Below are positions 33,090 to 41,465 of a stretch of DNA of 64,000 nucleotides, piece after piece. Each line of letters opens with the position of its first letter. Within the stretch, counting starts at the first letter, position 1. Source of the DNA: Leptospira_A soteropolitanensis (GTDB taxonomy: Bacteria > Spirochaetota > Leptospiria > Leptospirales > Leptospiraceae); the NCBI RefSeq assembly GCF_026151335.1, contig NZ_JAMQPP010000002.1, one strand, 5' to 3'. Made by a program: the position numbers and the translations under genes. The notes beneath the pieces are model-generated. The model did not search any database and was not told where the DNA came from. It worked only from the letters and a program-made list of their open reading frames with translations.

Positions 33090-34724
33090 TTACTTTCTGT
33101 TTTTCCAACTAATACGAACAGGGCTTAAGAGAGAAACTTCGCTTAAAGATTCCAAAAATTTTAGTTCTGCTAAAAGCCCGCTAAGAAGAGGAATTTTATT
33201 TTTTAAATTAAAAGCAGGGAGTTCCTCTGTGACGATGATCGGTTTTCCGCCTAACCTTTCTTTTACTTCGTGAACAGCATCCAAAAGTCCCCCAAGAGAA
33301 TCTACAATTTTGTTTTCAATCGTAGGTAAATACACCCGGCCCATTCCAATTTTTGGCATATCTTCCAAAGGAATCTTTCGGCCTTCTGCAACGCGCCTGT
33401 AAAACAAACCTTCCGTTTTTTTGATTTGGGATTCTAAGTACTGAATACTTTGTTTGGAGAGAGGTTGGAATTCGGAATGGATATCTCGAAATGGATAAAA
33501 TCCTACTGCTTCTTTATTTAATTGGAACTTTTTGTATAACTTTTGTAAGTTGGCACGAATACTAACCGCCCCAATGGAACCTGTAATACAAACGGGGGAA
33601 GCTGTAATATGATCCACCGCCGAACCGATGTAATACCCACCACTTGCGACAGTATCTTTAAAGTATGCAGTAACAATTTTTGTTTTTTTAAGCTCCATAA
33701 TTTCTTGGTGGATTTGTTCCGAGTAAAAAGCGGACCCACCTGGAGAGGAAATTTCTAAAATGACAGCTTTTATTTTTTTATCATCTGCAAGGGCTTTTAA
33801 GTTGGGGATGAGAGAGAAGGCTTCGATTTTTCCGTTTTCTCTATTTTTATGTAGGTAATCTCCACCGGTAATTCCCCCGTCTAAAGGAAGAACGACCACT
33901 TCAGCCTTTCTTTTGGGAAAAAAACGGAATTCTTTGATCGCATGATGGAGAGAAGGATAGTTTCCGGAAAACACCTTTCTGTCTTCAGAGAAAAATTCAT
34001 TTTCTGTTTTAATTCCCGTTATGACTCCAGCTGACATAAGTTCATCGGCAGAAAGCATGGGTTTGTAAAACAAAGATTCTAAAGACTTTTGTCCATTGGT
34101 AAGAGCTGTAAGTAGGACTTTCCTTAAATCTAAAATCAAAGTTTCTAAATTCTTTTTAGCTTCTTTGGAAAATTCCCCTCTTGTGAAACTTTCGGCAAAG
34201 GATTTATAAGGACCCGAGGCAAACGCTTGGACTTCAATTCCCCAAGTTTTCAAAAATTTGCCAAAAAACATGGGTTCAGCGCTTGGAAGTAAAACCATAA
34301 ATTCGGATTCTGGGGCTAAAAATGCTTCTGTGGCGGCTGTGAGTAAAAGTAAAGTTCCTACTCCACCTTCCTTTGCAAAGATTCTAACTTTTTTTCCAGA
34401 TTTTTTGATTGCTAAAATTTGGTTCCTGACTTCATAAAATTCAGAGAGTGTCCATTCGAGTGGTGGTAAGGAAATATCGAAGGTTTTGATTTTTCCATTT
34501 TTTTGGATGAGTTTTAAGAGGATGAGGAGTTCTAGTCTTGTTACGGTTTCTTCCTTTCCTTGCAATTTTTTGACAAAATAAGATTTGTAAGAATCTTCAA
34601 ATACCGCAGGGAATTCCAATTCATACACTTCGCGACCCCGTTGGAAAATGAGGCTTAGACGTAGAAAAATCTGGTACAGAAGCCGAAAGGGTAATAAAAT
34701 AGTTAAAAAAAGAATTCGAAACAC
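33090..34724 (-). CDS. sppA: Signal peptide peptidase SppA (long, two-domain form)
   Basis: About 544 residues with an N-terminal membrane anchor (FRILFLTILLPFRLLY). It is the long form with two ClpP-like halves. The catalytic lysine is in GPYKSFAESF near residue 172, and the nucleophilic serine in DTVASGGYYIGSA near 359. These membrane-bound periplasmic serine/lysine proteases digest cleaved signal peptides. The frame stays open upstream into uvrA, but that part is antisense to uvrA; GTG at 34724 with AGAGGA about 6 nt upstream is the likely start, leaving 40 bp to the divergent uvrA. The long N-terminal domain and catalytic pair are intact. Confidence 0.9.
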   Translation of the reverse strand: MFRILFLTILLPFRLLYQIFLRLSLIFQRGREVYELEFPAVFEDSYKSYFVKKLQGKEETVTRLELLILLKLIQKNGKIKTFDISLPPLEWTLSEFYEVRNQILAIKKSGKKVRIFAKEGGVGTLLLLTAATEAFLAPESEFMVLLPSAEPMFFGKFLKTWGIEVQAFASGPYKSFAESFTRGEFSKEAKKNLETLILDLRKVLLTALTNGQKSLESLFYKPMLSADELMSAGVITGIKTENEFFSEDRKVFSGNYPSLHHAIKEFRFFPKRKAEVVVLPLDGGITGGDYLHKNRENGKIEAFSLIPNLKALADDKKIKAVILEISSPGGSAFYSEQIHQEIMELKKTKIVTAYFKDTVASGGYYIGSAVDHITASPVCITGSIGAVSIRANLQKLYKKFQLNKEAVGFYPFRDIHSEFQPLSKQSIQYLESQIKKTEGLFYRRVAEGRKIPLEDMPKIGMGRVYLPTIENKIVDSLGGLLDAVHEVKERLGGKPIIVTEELPAFNLKNKIPLLSGLLAELKFLESLSEVSLLSPVRISWKNRK

Positions 34725-34764
34725 GTAAGATCCTCTTCCGTCATTTCTTAAAATTCTTTCCAGA

Positions 34765-37656
34765 ATGAAAGAGGAAAACAAGCTATCCGATGTGGATTCC
34801 TTTATTCGTATTCGTGGCGCTCGTGAACATAACCTAAAAAACGTAAATCTTGATATCCCGAGGGATAAACTTGTGGTCATTACTGGACTTTCTGGATCAG
34901 GCAAGTCCTCTTTGGCCTTTGATACCATCTATGCCGAGGGTCAAAGAAGGTATGTGGAATCCCTTTCCAGTTATGCCCGTCAATTCCTTGGGCAAATGGA
35001 AAAACCTGAGGTGGACCAAATTGAGGGCCTAAGCCCCGCCATATCCATCGAACAAAAAACGACACATAGAAACCCGCGTTCTACGGTGGGTACTGTTACT
35101 GAAATTTATGATTATTTACGGCTGTTATATGCGAGGGTAGGAAAACCTCATTGTCCAAAATGTGGGACACCCATTTCTAGCCTTTCTGTGGACCAAATCA
35201 CCGACCGAATCAATTTATTTCCAGAAGGAACCAAATTACAAATTATGGCTCCGGTCATTTTGGGAAAAAAAGGCGAACACAAAGAGGTTCTTGAACGTTA
35301 TAAAAAAGAAGGATTCAATCGGGTGCGAGTGAATGGGGAAGTATATTCTCTAGAAGATGAGATTCCATTAAAGAAAAACTTCAAAGCTGATATCGATATC
35401 GTCGTGGATCGGATTGTCATGAAACCAGGAATCCAATCTAGGCTCTCTGATTCTGTAGAAACTGCCTTAAAAACAGCTGAAGGGATTGTGGTTGTAGAAG
35501 ATGGAGAAAAAGACCATCTCTTCTCGCAGAAATTATCCTGTCCGAAATGTGATGATGTCAGTATCCCAGAACTCACTCCAAGATTATTTTCTTTTAACTC
35601 ACCCTTTGGTGCTTGTTCCAATTGTGATGGCCTTGGGGCACTTTTGGAATTTGATGAATCGCTTCTTGTGACAGACCGCGAAGCATCTCTTGCCGAAGGT
35701 TGTATTGAAGCTTGGGGAGGTTCCAAATCCAACTCCTATTGGTATATGGCCACCATACAAGCATTATCCAAAAAACTAAAATTCAATTTGAATACCCCGT
35801 GGAAAGATCTATCCGAAAAAGTGCGGAATACCATTTTACATGGAGATTCTTCCATTCATATTGATTATGATTTTCGTGGTGCCAATTCGCATTATGAATT
35901 TTCCAAAAATTATGAAGGTGTGATTCCCAACCTCAAACGTCGTTACAAAGAAACCAAATCAGATTCTATGCGCCAGTGGTTTGAGTCCTTTATGACCAAT
36001 CATGATTGCGATGTGTGTAATGGAAAACGACTTCGACCGGAAGCACTTGCGGTCAAAGTGCAAGGGATTGGAATTGATGCTTATACTGGATTTTCCATCG
36101 AAAAGGCATTGGAGTTTACGAAGTCCTCTGATTACAAAGGTGCAGAAGATACCATCTCCAAACCCATTTTAAAGGAGATTTTACAAAGACTTCATTTTTT
36201 AAATGATGTGGGCGTTGGATATCTGAATTTAAGTCGTGCTGCCGGAACTCTTTCTGGTGGTGAAATGCAAAGGATTCGCCTTGCGACCCAAATTGGTTCA
36301 CGCCTAATGGGTGTTTTATACATTTTAGATGAACCATCCATTGGACTTCACCAAAGAGACAATACCAAACTCGTCCAAACCCTAAAAGGCCTTCGGAACT
36401 TAGGAAATACCGTTCTTGTTGTGGAACATGACAAGGAAACTATGGAAGAGGCTGACTTTATTGTAGATATGGGACCTGGGGCGGGAGTCCACGGTGGAGA
36501 AATTGTTTCCTTTGGAACTCCAGAGCAAATCAAAAAAGACAAACATTCTGTTACAGGGAAGTTTTTATCAGGGGAAAAAAGAATCTCCATGCCAGAGACC
36601 CGCCGTGTCGGAAACGGAAAGTTTTTAAAGATCACGGGAGCCACACATAACAATCTTAAGAATGTGGATGTCTCCATCCCCCTTGGAACTTTGACCGTGG
36701 TTACTGGAGTATCAGGATCTGGAAAATCCACACTTATCAATGAAATTCTTTATAAGGAACTCGCAAGTTCCGTTATGGGAATGAAACTAGTTCCAGGAAA
36801 ACACAAAAAAATTCTGGGTAAAGACCAAATCGATAAGGTCATCAATATTGATCAATCGGCCATTGGAAGGACTCCTCGTTCTAATCCAGCAACTTACACT
36901 GGTTTGTTTACCTTTGTAAGAGATTTATTCAGCGGACTAGAAGAAGCAAAAGTTAGGGGTTATGGTCCTGGCAGATTTAGTTTCAACGTAGCTGGCGGAC
37001 GCTGTGAAAAATGTGAAGGGGACGGAATCTTAAAAATTGAAATGCATTTCCTTCCTGATATTTATGTGGAATGTGAAGTTTGTAAAGGGAAAAGATACAA
37101 CAGAGAAACCTTGGAAGTGAAATACAAGGGAAAACATATTTCTGATATTTTGGATATGACAGTAGAAGAAGCCGTTGTCTTTTTCGAAAATATCCCAAAC
37201 CTCAAACGAAAATTAGACACTCTGATGGATGTGGGTCTTGGGTATATCAAACTGGGGCAAGCAGCCACTACATTTTCTGGGGGAGAAGCACAAAGGATCA
37301 AACTTTCTACAGAACTTTCCAAAAGACCGACAGGCAAAACCCTTTATATTTTAGATGAACCCACAACGGGCCTTCATTTTGAAGACATTGAAAAACTACT
37401 TTCTGTTTTGCAGGTGCTCGTGGACAAAGGAAATTCTATGGTTATCATCGAACACAACTTAGATGTGATCAAAGCCGCCGACTATATCATAGACATTGGC
37501 CCTGAAGGTGGGGACGGTGGTGGTGAGGTGATCGCCACTGGCACACCAGAAGAAATTGTGACCGTAAAACGTTCATTCACTGGTCAGTATTTGAAAAAAG
37601 TTTTGGATGAAGAAAAGGTACTTGATGCCAAATTTTCCAAAAAGAAATCAAAGTAA
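34765..37656 (+). CDS. uvrA: Excinuclease ABC subunit A
   Basis: 963 residues, full-length UvrA, the damage-recognising ATPase dimer of nucleotide excision repair. Two ABC modules: Walker A GLSGSGKSS near residue 39 and GVSGSGKST near 649; signatures LSGGEMQRIRLA and FSGGEAQRIKLS; Walker B ILDEPSIGLH and ILDEPTTGLH. Zinc-finger Cys pairs are seen at CPKC...CSNC (about 259-290) and CEKC...CEVC (about 752-775), plus CPKCG near 129. The start ATG lacks a strong ribosome binding site. It is divergent from sppA. Confidence 0.97.
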   Translation: MKEENKLSDVDSFIRIRGAREHNLKNVNLDIPRDKLVVITGLSGSGKSSLAFDTIYAEGQRRYVESLSSYARQFLGQMEKPEVDQIEGLSPAISIEQKTTHRNPRSTVGTVTEIYDYLRLLYARVGKPHCPKCGTPISSLSVDQITDRINLFPEGTKLQIMAPVILGKKGEHKEVLERYKKEGFNRVRVNGEVYSLEDEIPLKKNFKADIDIVVDRIVMKPGIQSRLSDSVETALKTAEGIVVVEDGEKDHLFSQKLSCPKCDDVSIPELTPRLFSFNSPFGACSNCDGLGALLEFDESLLVTDREASLAEGCIEAWGGSKSNSYWYMATIQALSKKLKFNLNTPWKDLSEKVRNTILHGDSSIHIDYDFRGANSHYEFSKNYEGVIPNLKRRYKETKSDSMRQWFESFMTNHDCDVCNGKRLRPEALAVKVQGIGIDAYTGFSIEKALEFTKSSDYKGAEDTISKPILKEILQRLHFLNDVGVGYLNLSRAAGTLSGGEMQRIRLATQIGSRLMGVLYILDEPSIGLHQRDNTKLVQTLKGLRNLGNTVLVVEHDKETMEEADFIVDMGPGAGVHGGEIVSFGTPEQIKKDKHSVTGKFLSGEKRISMPETRRVGNGKFLKITGATHNNLKNVDVSIPLGTLTVVTGVSGSGKSTLINEILYKELASSVMGMKLVPGKHKKILGKDQIDKVINIDQSAIGRTPRSNPATYTGLFTFVRDLFSGLEEAKVRGYGPGRFSFNVAGGRCEKCEGDGILKIEMHFLPDIYVECEVCKGKRYNRETLEVKYKGKHISDILDMTVEEAVVFFENIPNLKRKLDTLMDVGLGYIKLGQAATTFSGGEAQRIKLSTELSKRPTGKTLYILDEPTTGLHFEDIEKLLSVLQVLVDKGNSMVIIEHNLDVIKAADYIIDIGPEGGDGGGEVIATGTPEEIVTVKRSFTGQYLKKVLDEEKVLDAKFSKKKSK

Positions 37657-37658
37657 TT

Positions 37659-38723
37659 TTGTTAAGTTTGTTTCCCGAAAATCTGATTTTAAAATATGGA
37701 AAACCAGGTTCACCCTATCCAAAGGATATGGATGGATCTCCGACCGGGTTCTACCGGAGTTGGAAACCTATCTTAATGAAGGAAGGTTTTTACCATTTTC
37801 TTCTTGGTCTTGAGTCTTATTTAGAATTCCAAAAAAAAATTTCCTTTTTAGCAGAAGAACCAGTGGGAGTCTCTTTAGCTCTTTCCTGTATGGTGGAAGT
37901 GAATGTGGCAGGTGGGATTCTCAATCATGCGATAAGGAGTGACTCGGAGAACCAAACTTTAAACCAAAAGAAGGTTAACAGTGAGGTTTTAAATTCTCTT
38001 TGGGACGGCTTTCGGGATGCCGAACCTACGAAAATTTTTGCTGTGGGTGTGAGTGAACCGGGCTGGGAAACCAAACTTCGTAAGTTAAGTTCCAAGGTGG
38101 AGAATGGAAAATTATCCGGAACCAAATCCTTTATCACCAATGGAGCAGAAGCAGATAGCATTTTTTGGGTAATCAAAGATGATGATTCCAATCCCGTGTA
38201 TTTAGTGCACCGATCCAAAAAAAGTGAAAAGTTAGGTAGTAACGAAACGACTTTCGAAAACCAAAGTTCAGAAGAATTGTTTCATACCGATTTTACCCCT
38301 TTAGTCTCCCACATTAAACTTACGTTATGCGAATATACTATTTCTCAGAAAGATTTGATTCTGGAAAATTACGGAAATCTCGGAATGGAGTTAAGATTAA
38401 AAGAATTACTCTCCTTAGTTTCTTTACTGATTGGAAAAACTAAGAAGGTTTCACTGGAAAACGGATTGGTGGCAGAAGAAAGAGAGAAACTGATCGTTTG
38501 GCAGGAGACCTTTCTTTCTCAGTGTTATGGAAACCCAAATTCAGAGTTTTTACTGTCCGGATTTCCTTATCCTACAGAGGGACTTCTCCAAGCCGTAACA
38601 TCCTACTGGAATTTGGCAAATCCGAAAGATTTAAAGTCAATGGATCCAGATTACCAACTTTTCGTTTGGGAAGATCAGTTCACTAAAGTTTTAATCCAAA
38701 AGAAAAAACGAAAATTACTTTAA
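37659..38723 (+). CDS. Acyl-CoA-dehydrogenase-like protein (divergent)
   Basis: 354 residues starting at TTG 2 bp after uvrA. The central part (AVGVSEPGWETKLRKLS ... KLSGTKSFITNGAEADSIFWVIKD, about 128-175) resembles the beta-domain of acyl-CoA dehydrogenases, where the flavin-contacting strand usually reads TEPxxGSD followed by GxKxFITNGxxAD. The N-terminal helical part and the C-terminal four-helix region are poorly conserved, the GSD triplet is replaced by GWE, and no catalytic Glu is evident. It may be a degenerate or neofunctionalised member. Its stop shares the TTAA tetranucleotide with the stop of the convergent CDF gene. Confidence 0.6.
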   Translation: MLSLFPENLILKYGKPGSPYPKDMDGSPTGFYRSWKPILMKEGFYHFLLGLESYLEFQKKISFLAEEPVGVSLALSCMVEVNVAGGILNHAIRSDSENQTLNQKKVNSEVLNSLWDGFRDAEPTKIFAVGVSEPGWETKLRKLSSKVENGKLSGTKSFITNGAEADSIFWVIKDDDSNPVYLVHRSKKSEKLGSNETTFENQSSEELFHTDFTPLVSHIKLTLCEYTISQKDLILENYGNLGMELRLKELLSLVSLLIGKTKKVSLENGLVAEEREKLIVWQETFLSQCYGNPNSEFLLSGFPYPTEGLLQAVTSYWNLANPKDLKSMDPDYQLFVWEDQFTKVLIQKKKRKLL

Positions 38724-39676
38724 TGGTGGTGGTCATGGGCATGACCGTGGCTATGACCGTGATGGCCAAACTCACGTTCCGATTCTCTAACAGAAATTTC
38801 TTCCAGTTTTTCTTTGAGTGATGAGGAAAGGATTTCTACGGATACAAAAGGTACTCCAAATTCACCTTTAAGAACTTTATGAATTTCTAATACAATTTTA
38901 TCTCTGTCTGTTCCTTGGTTAACTAAAATTTGGATCTCAACAGAAAAAACTCCTGATGTGAGTTTACGAACTGTAATTTGTGGAACAGATACAATTCCTT
39001 TTAAGGTTTGGATATGATCCAATAGATGTTCTTTGTCGAAATCACTTGTATCTGCTTCGATTAATATTTCCACAGATTCTTTCACGATTCCATAGGATGT
39101 TTTAAGAATGAATATTCCTAAAACGATACTGAGAAAACTATCTACCTCTTTATATCCAGTAAAACGAATGATAAGAGCTCCGACAATCACTGCCAAAGTT
39201 CCTAAGAGATCACTTAAAACATGCAAATAGGCAGACTTTAGGTTAAGACTTGTTTTGCTAACACCGACAAGCAGGCCTGCAGATATTAGATTGATTCCAA
39301 ATCCAATCAGTGAATAAGCCAACATGGAATCTGCTTCTACATGCGCGGTCCCTGAAAATCTCAGGTAACTTTCATAAAGAATAAATCCGGCCATTCCAAT
39401 CAGGAGAAGTCCGTTGATAAAAGCAGCAAGAACTTCAAAACGGTGAAATCCAAAAGGGTATTTCTCAGTGGGTCTTTTGGATGCAACGAGTAGGGCGAAT
39501 AAAGAAATGATATGCGCAAAAACATCGGTGAAAATATGACCTGCATCTGCAAAAAGGGCAAGACTTCCGCTCTCTCTGGACCCAATCCACTCAATAAAAA
39601 ATATGACTATGGATAAAATACCTGAAAGGCTTAAAAAAAATACCAATCGTGAACGTTTGGGTCTAGGTTTACTCAT
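38720..39676 (-). CDS. Cation diffusion facilitator family metal exporter
   Basis: About 318 residues with six membrane helices and a cytoplasmic C-terminal domain, typical of the CDF (CzcD/ZitB) family. The metal site motifs are ALFADAGHIFTDVFAH (helix II, HxxxD) and the matching AYLHVLSDLLGTLAV (helix V). The C-terminus ends in a His-rich tail (HHGHSHGHAHDHHH), likely metal-binding. Probable substrates are Zn, Co or Cd; which cannot be decided. I place the start at ATG 39676, overlapping the end of the OmpA-like gene by 8 bp; ATG 39685 is also possible. The frame continues upstream but that part overlaps the OmpA domain. Confidence 0.9.
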   Translation of the reverse strand: MSKPRPKRSRLVFFLSLSGILSIVIFFIEWIGSRESGSLALFADAGHIFTDVFAHIISLFALLVASKRPTEKYPFGFHRFEVLAAFINGLLLIGMAGFILYESYLRFSGTAHVEADSMLAYSLIGFGINLISAGLLVGVSKTSLNLKSAYLHVLSDLLGTLAVIVGALIIRFTGYKEVDSFLSIVLGIFILKTSYGIVKESVEILIEADTSDFDKEHLLDHIQTLKGIVSVPQITVRKLTSGVFSVEIQILVNQGTDRDKIVLEIHKVLKGEFGVPFVSVEILSSSLKEKLEEISVRESEREFGHHGHSHGHAHDHHH

Positions 39677-40718
39677 GGTTTGCATTAAGGGAACCTGTAG
39701 CTCTCGGGACAACCACGATGTCCACTCGCCGATTGAGAGCTTTGTTTTCTTTGGTAGTATTCGGAACAATAGGTTGAAACTCACCATAACCAGCACTAGA
39801 AAAGTTTTTTGGGTTTAGGTTTTTATTTTGTAACATATAGTCTAAAACTGCTAATGCTCGTTCGCTGGATAAATGCCAATTGTTACGGAATTTTGTTTTG
39901 ATCGGGACATTGTCCGTATGGCCTTCTACAACAATATAATTTTCTGGATAAGAAGCTAAGATTTCTCTGATTTTTTCTATGGCAGGAAGTATCGCTGGTT
40001 TTAATTCAGAAGAGCCACTATCAAAAGAAATTTTGTCATCGATATTGATAATGAGTTTGTTGTGAAAACGTTTGAGTCTAATTTGACCTGAGGTAATTTC
40101 CTTTGCTAGTTTTTCTTCAAACTCCTTGGTTTGTTCTGCGAGGCGCTCCAATTCCCTTTTTTGTTCTTTAGTGAGCTTACGAAGGTTTGCCAGCTCTTCT
40201 TCTAAGTTACGGATTCTTTCTTTTAGTTCATCAATTTTTGATTCATAATTATCACGAAGTTTCTGTTCTTTTTGTAAGCATTCGCGCTCTTTATCTTCTA
40301 ATCTTTTCTTAAGTGCATCTATATCTGCTCTATCTTTTTCTTCGCGTTTTCGATTTTCATCAGCGAGCAACCTTTCCTTATCAGTTCCTTTTTTTTCTAA
40401 ACCACGAAGGCGCATATCGTAATCGCGCATTTTATCGGAGAATTCATCCTGTTCTTTGGCTCGATTGCGTTTCTCTAATTCCAAATCTTCTGTAAGGTTT
40501 CGATTTTGGATTTGAAGGTCTTTTTTTTCTTCTTCTAAACGATTTAATTCGTTTTGGTGTTGTCTACGAATGTCAGCAAGCTCTAATTCCAAAGCATATT
40601 TTTCTTTGTAGATTTGGTTGTATTCGTAGGGAAAATAGATCCAGTCCGCAGAAAGAGTGGAAATGGATAGGAAAGTAAAAAATATAAAGCAACCAAAGAT
40701 TTTAAAATTACTTCGCAT
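39669..40718 (-). CDS. OmpA-family protein with long coiled coil
   Basis: About 349 residues. A signal peptide (FKIFGCFIFFTFLSISTLSA) is followed by a long Glu/Lys/Arg-rich coiled coil (about 35-205) and a C-terminal OmpA/MotB peptidoglycan-binding domain (about 215-335), with ISFDSGSSELKPA, VVEGHTDNVPI, LSSERALAVLDYM and NRRVDIVV. It would anchor to peptidoglycan in the periplasm, with the coiled coil spanning some distance. ATG 40718 is chosen; a TTG 6 bp upstream is better spaced from AGAGGA. It overlaps the upstream lipoprotein gene, so the two are probably co-expressed. Confidence 0.88.
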   Translation of the reverse strand: MRSNFKIFGCFIFFTFLSISTLSADWIYFPYEYNQIYKEKYALELELADIRRQHQNELNRLEEEKKDLQIQNRNLTEDLELEKRNRAKEQDEFSDKMRDYDMRLRGLEKKGTDKERLLADENRKREEKDRADIDALKKRLEDKERECLQKEQKLRDNYESKIDELKERIRNLEEELANLRKLTKEQKRELERLAEQTKEFEEKLAKEITSGQIRLKRFHNKLIINIDDKISFDSGSSELKPAILPAIEKIREILASYPENYIVVEGHTDNVPIKTKFRNNWHLSSERALAVLDYMLQNKNLNPKNFSSAGYGEFQPIVPNTTKENKALNRRVDIVVVPRATGSLNANHE

Positions 40719-41400
40719 CGTCAAAACTATCCTCTAAGTTGACTTTTGGCAAACTAGGAGCCTCAGTTTTTACTCGTTCCCAATCAGAAACACGACGACG
40801 GGCATCTGATTTTTTTTCAGCATATTGAGTTTCATAAACTTCTTTTTTTATGTATTCTGGATCTGCCGGAGTTTTACCTTGCGATTCTTGGAATTTAACT
40901 GCAATTTCTGACCGAACTAATTCGAGTTCGGCGATGAGTTCTCCGAGGGCTGCTTCCTTCATTTCCAAATAGGCTTTATCTTCCTTTTCCTTTTGTACCC
41001 AGGTTTTATATCGAGTTTCTTCTTTGGCTCTTTCCAATTCATGAGCCTGACTTTCATCCAAATAACGTTTGGATGAGGTACTGTCTTCTTTTAATACAAA
41101 GTAGGTTTCTTTTGTGCGGGCTAAATCTCGCTGTGCACTATGTTTTGTAACTTTGGCCTGGGAAATTTTGATGGCTTGGCCTGTGAGAGTGTTCGCCTTT
41201 CTTTGGATGGAAACTTCGTTGTTCAGTTTGATGATTTTATCGGTGAGGACCCTTGTGGCATTTTTCTGCTCAGCATTCATGACCTCTTCGCGCACATAGG
41301 CATCAGGAACCTTGCTGATTTTGGGTTCGAAAAGAACACATTGGGAAAAAACTAGGATTAGAAAAAGATTCGTTTTCAAAATTCGAACTCGTGCCGACAT
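40708..41400 (-). CDS. Putative coiled-coil lipoprotein
   Basis: 230 residues. The N-terminus (LKTNLFLILVFSQCVLFEP) fits a loose spirochaetal lipobox with Cys near 21, though Gln before Cys is unusual. The mature protein is almost entirely helical and charged, with predicted coiled coils (about 40-200) rich in Glu, Lys and Ala. No family is recognised. Its stop lies inside the start of the OmpA-like gene, whose product is also coiled-coil, so a physical partnership is plausible but not shown. Confidence 0.72.
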   Translation of the reverse strand: MSARVRILKTNLFLILVFSQCVLFEPKISKVPDAYVREEVMNAEQKNATRVLTDKIIKLNNEVSIQRKANTLTGQAIKISQAKVTKHSAQRDLARTKETYFVLKEDSTSSKRYLDESQAHELERAKEETRYKTWVQKEKEDKAYLEMKEAALGELIAELELVRSEIAVKFQESQGKTPADPEYIKKEVYETQYAEKKSDARRRVSDWERVKTEAPSLPKVNLEDSFDDAK

Positions 41401-41465
41401 AGGATATAGCCTATGGTCTACGCGACATAACCGTCAATTGGAAATTTCAGGAAATCCGCTGATTT

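Noticed and set aside
34725..34928. N-terminal extension of SppA running antisense into uvrA
   Set aside because: The extra 68 codons lack a signal or conserved residues, overlap a conserved part of uvrA, and a GTG with a good ribosome binding site at 34724 directly precedes the membrane anchor.
39677..39796. N-terminal extension of the CDF exporter over the OmpA domain
   Set aside because: It overlaps the conserved OmpA C-terminus in another frame; the CDF family starts near the ATG at 39676/39685.
41401..41465. Mg-sensing riboswitch (M-box) upstream of mgtE
   Set aside because: The gap is only 65 bp, far too short for an M-box, and no such structure is visible.
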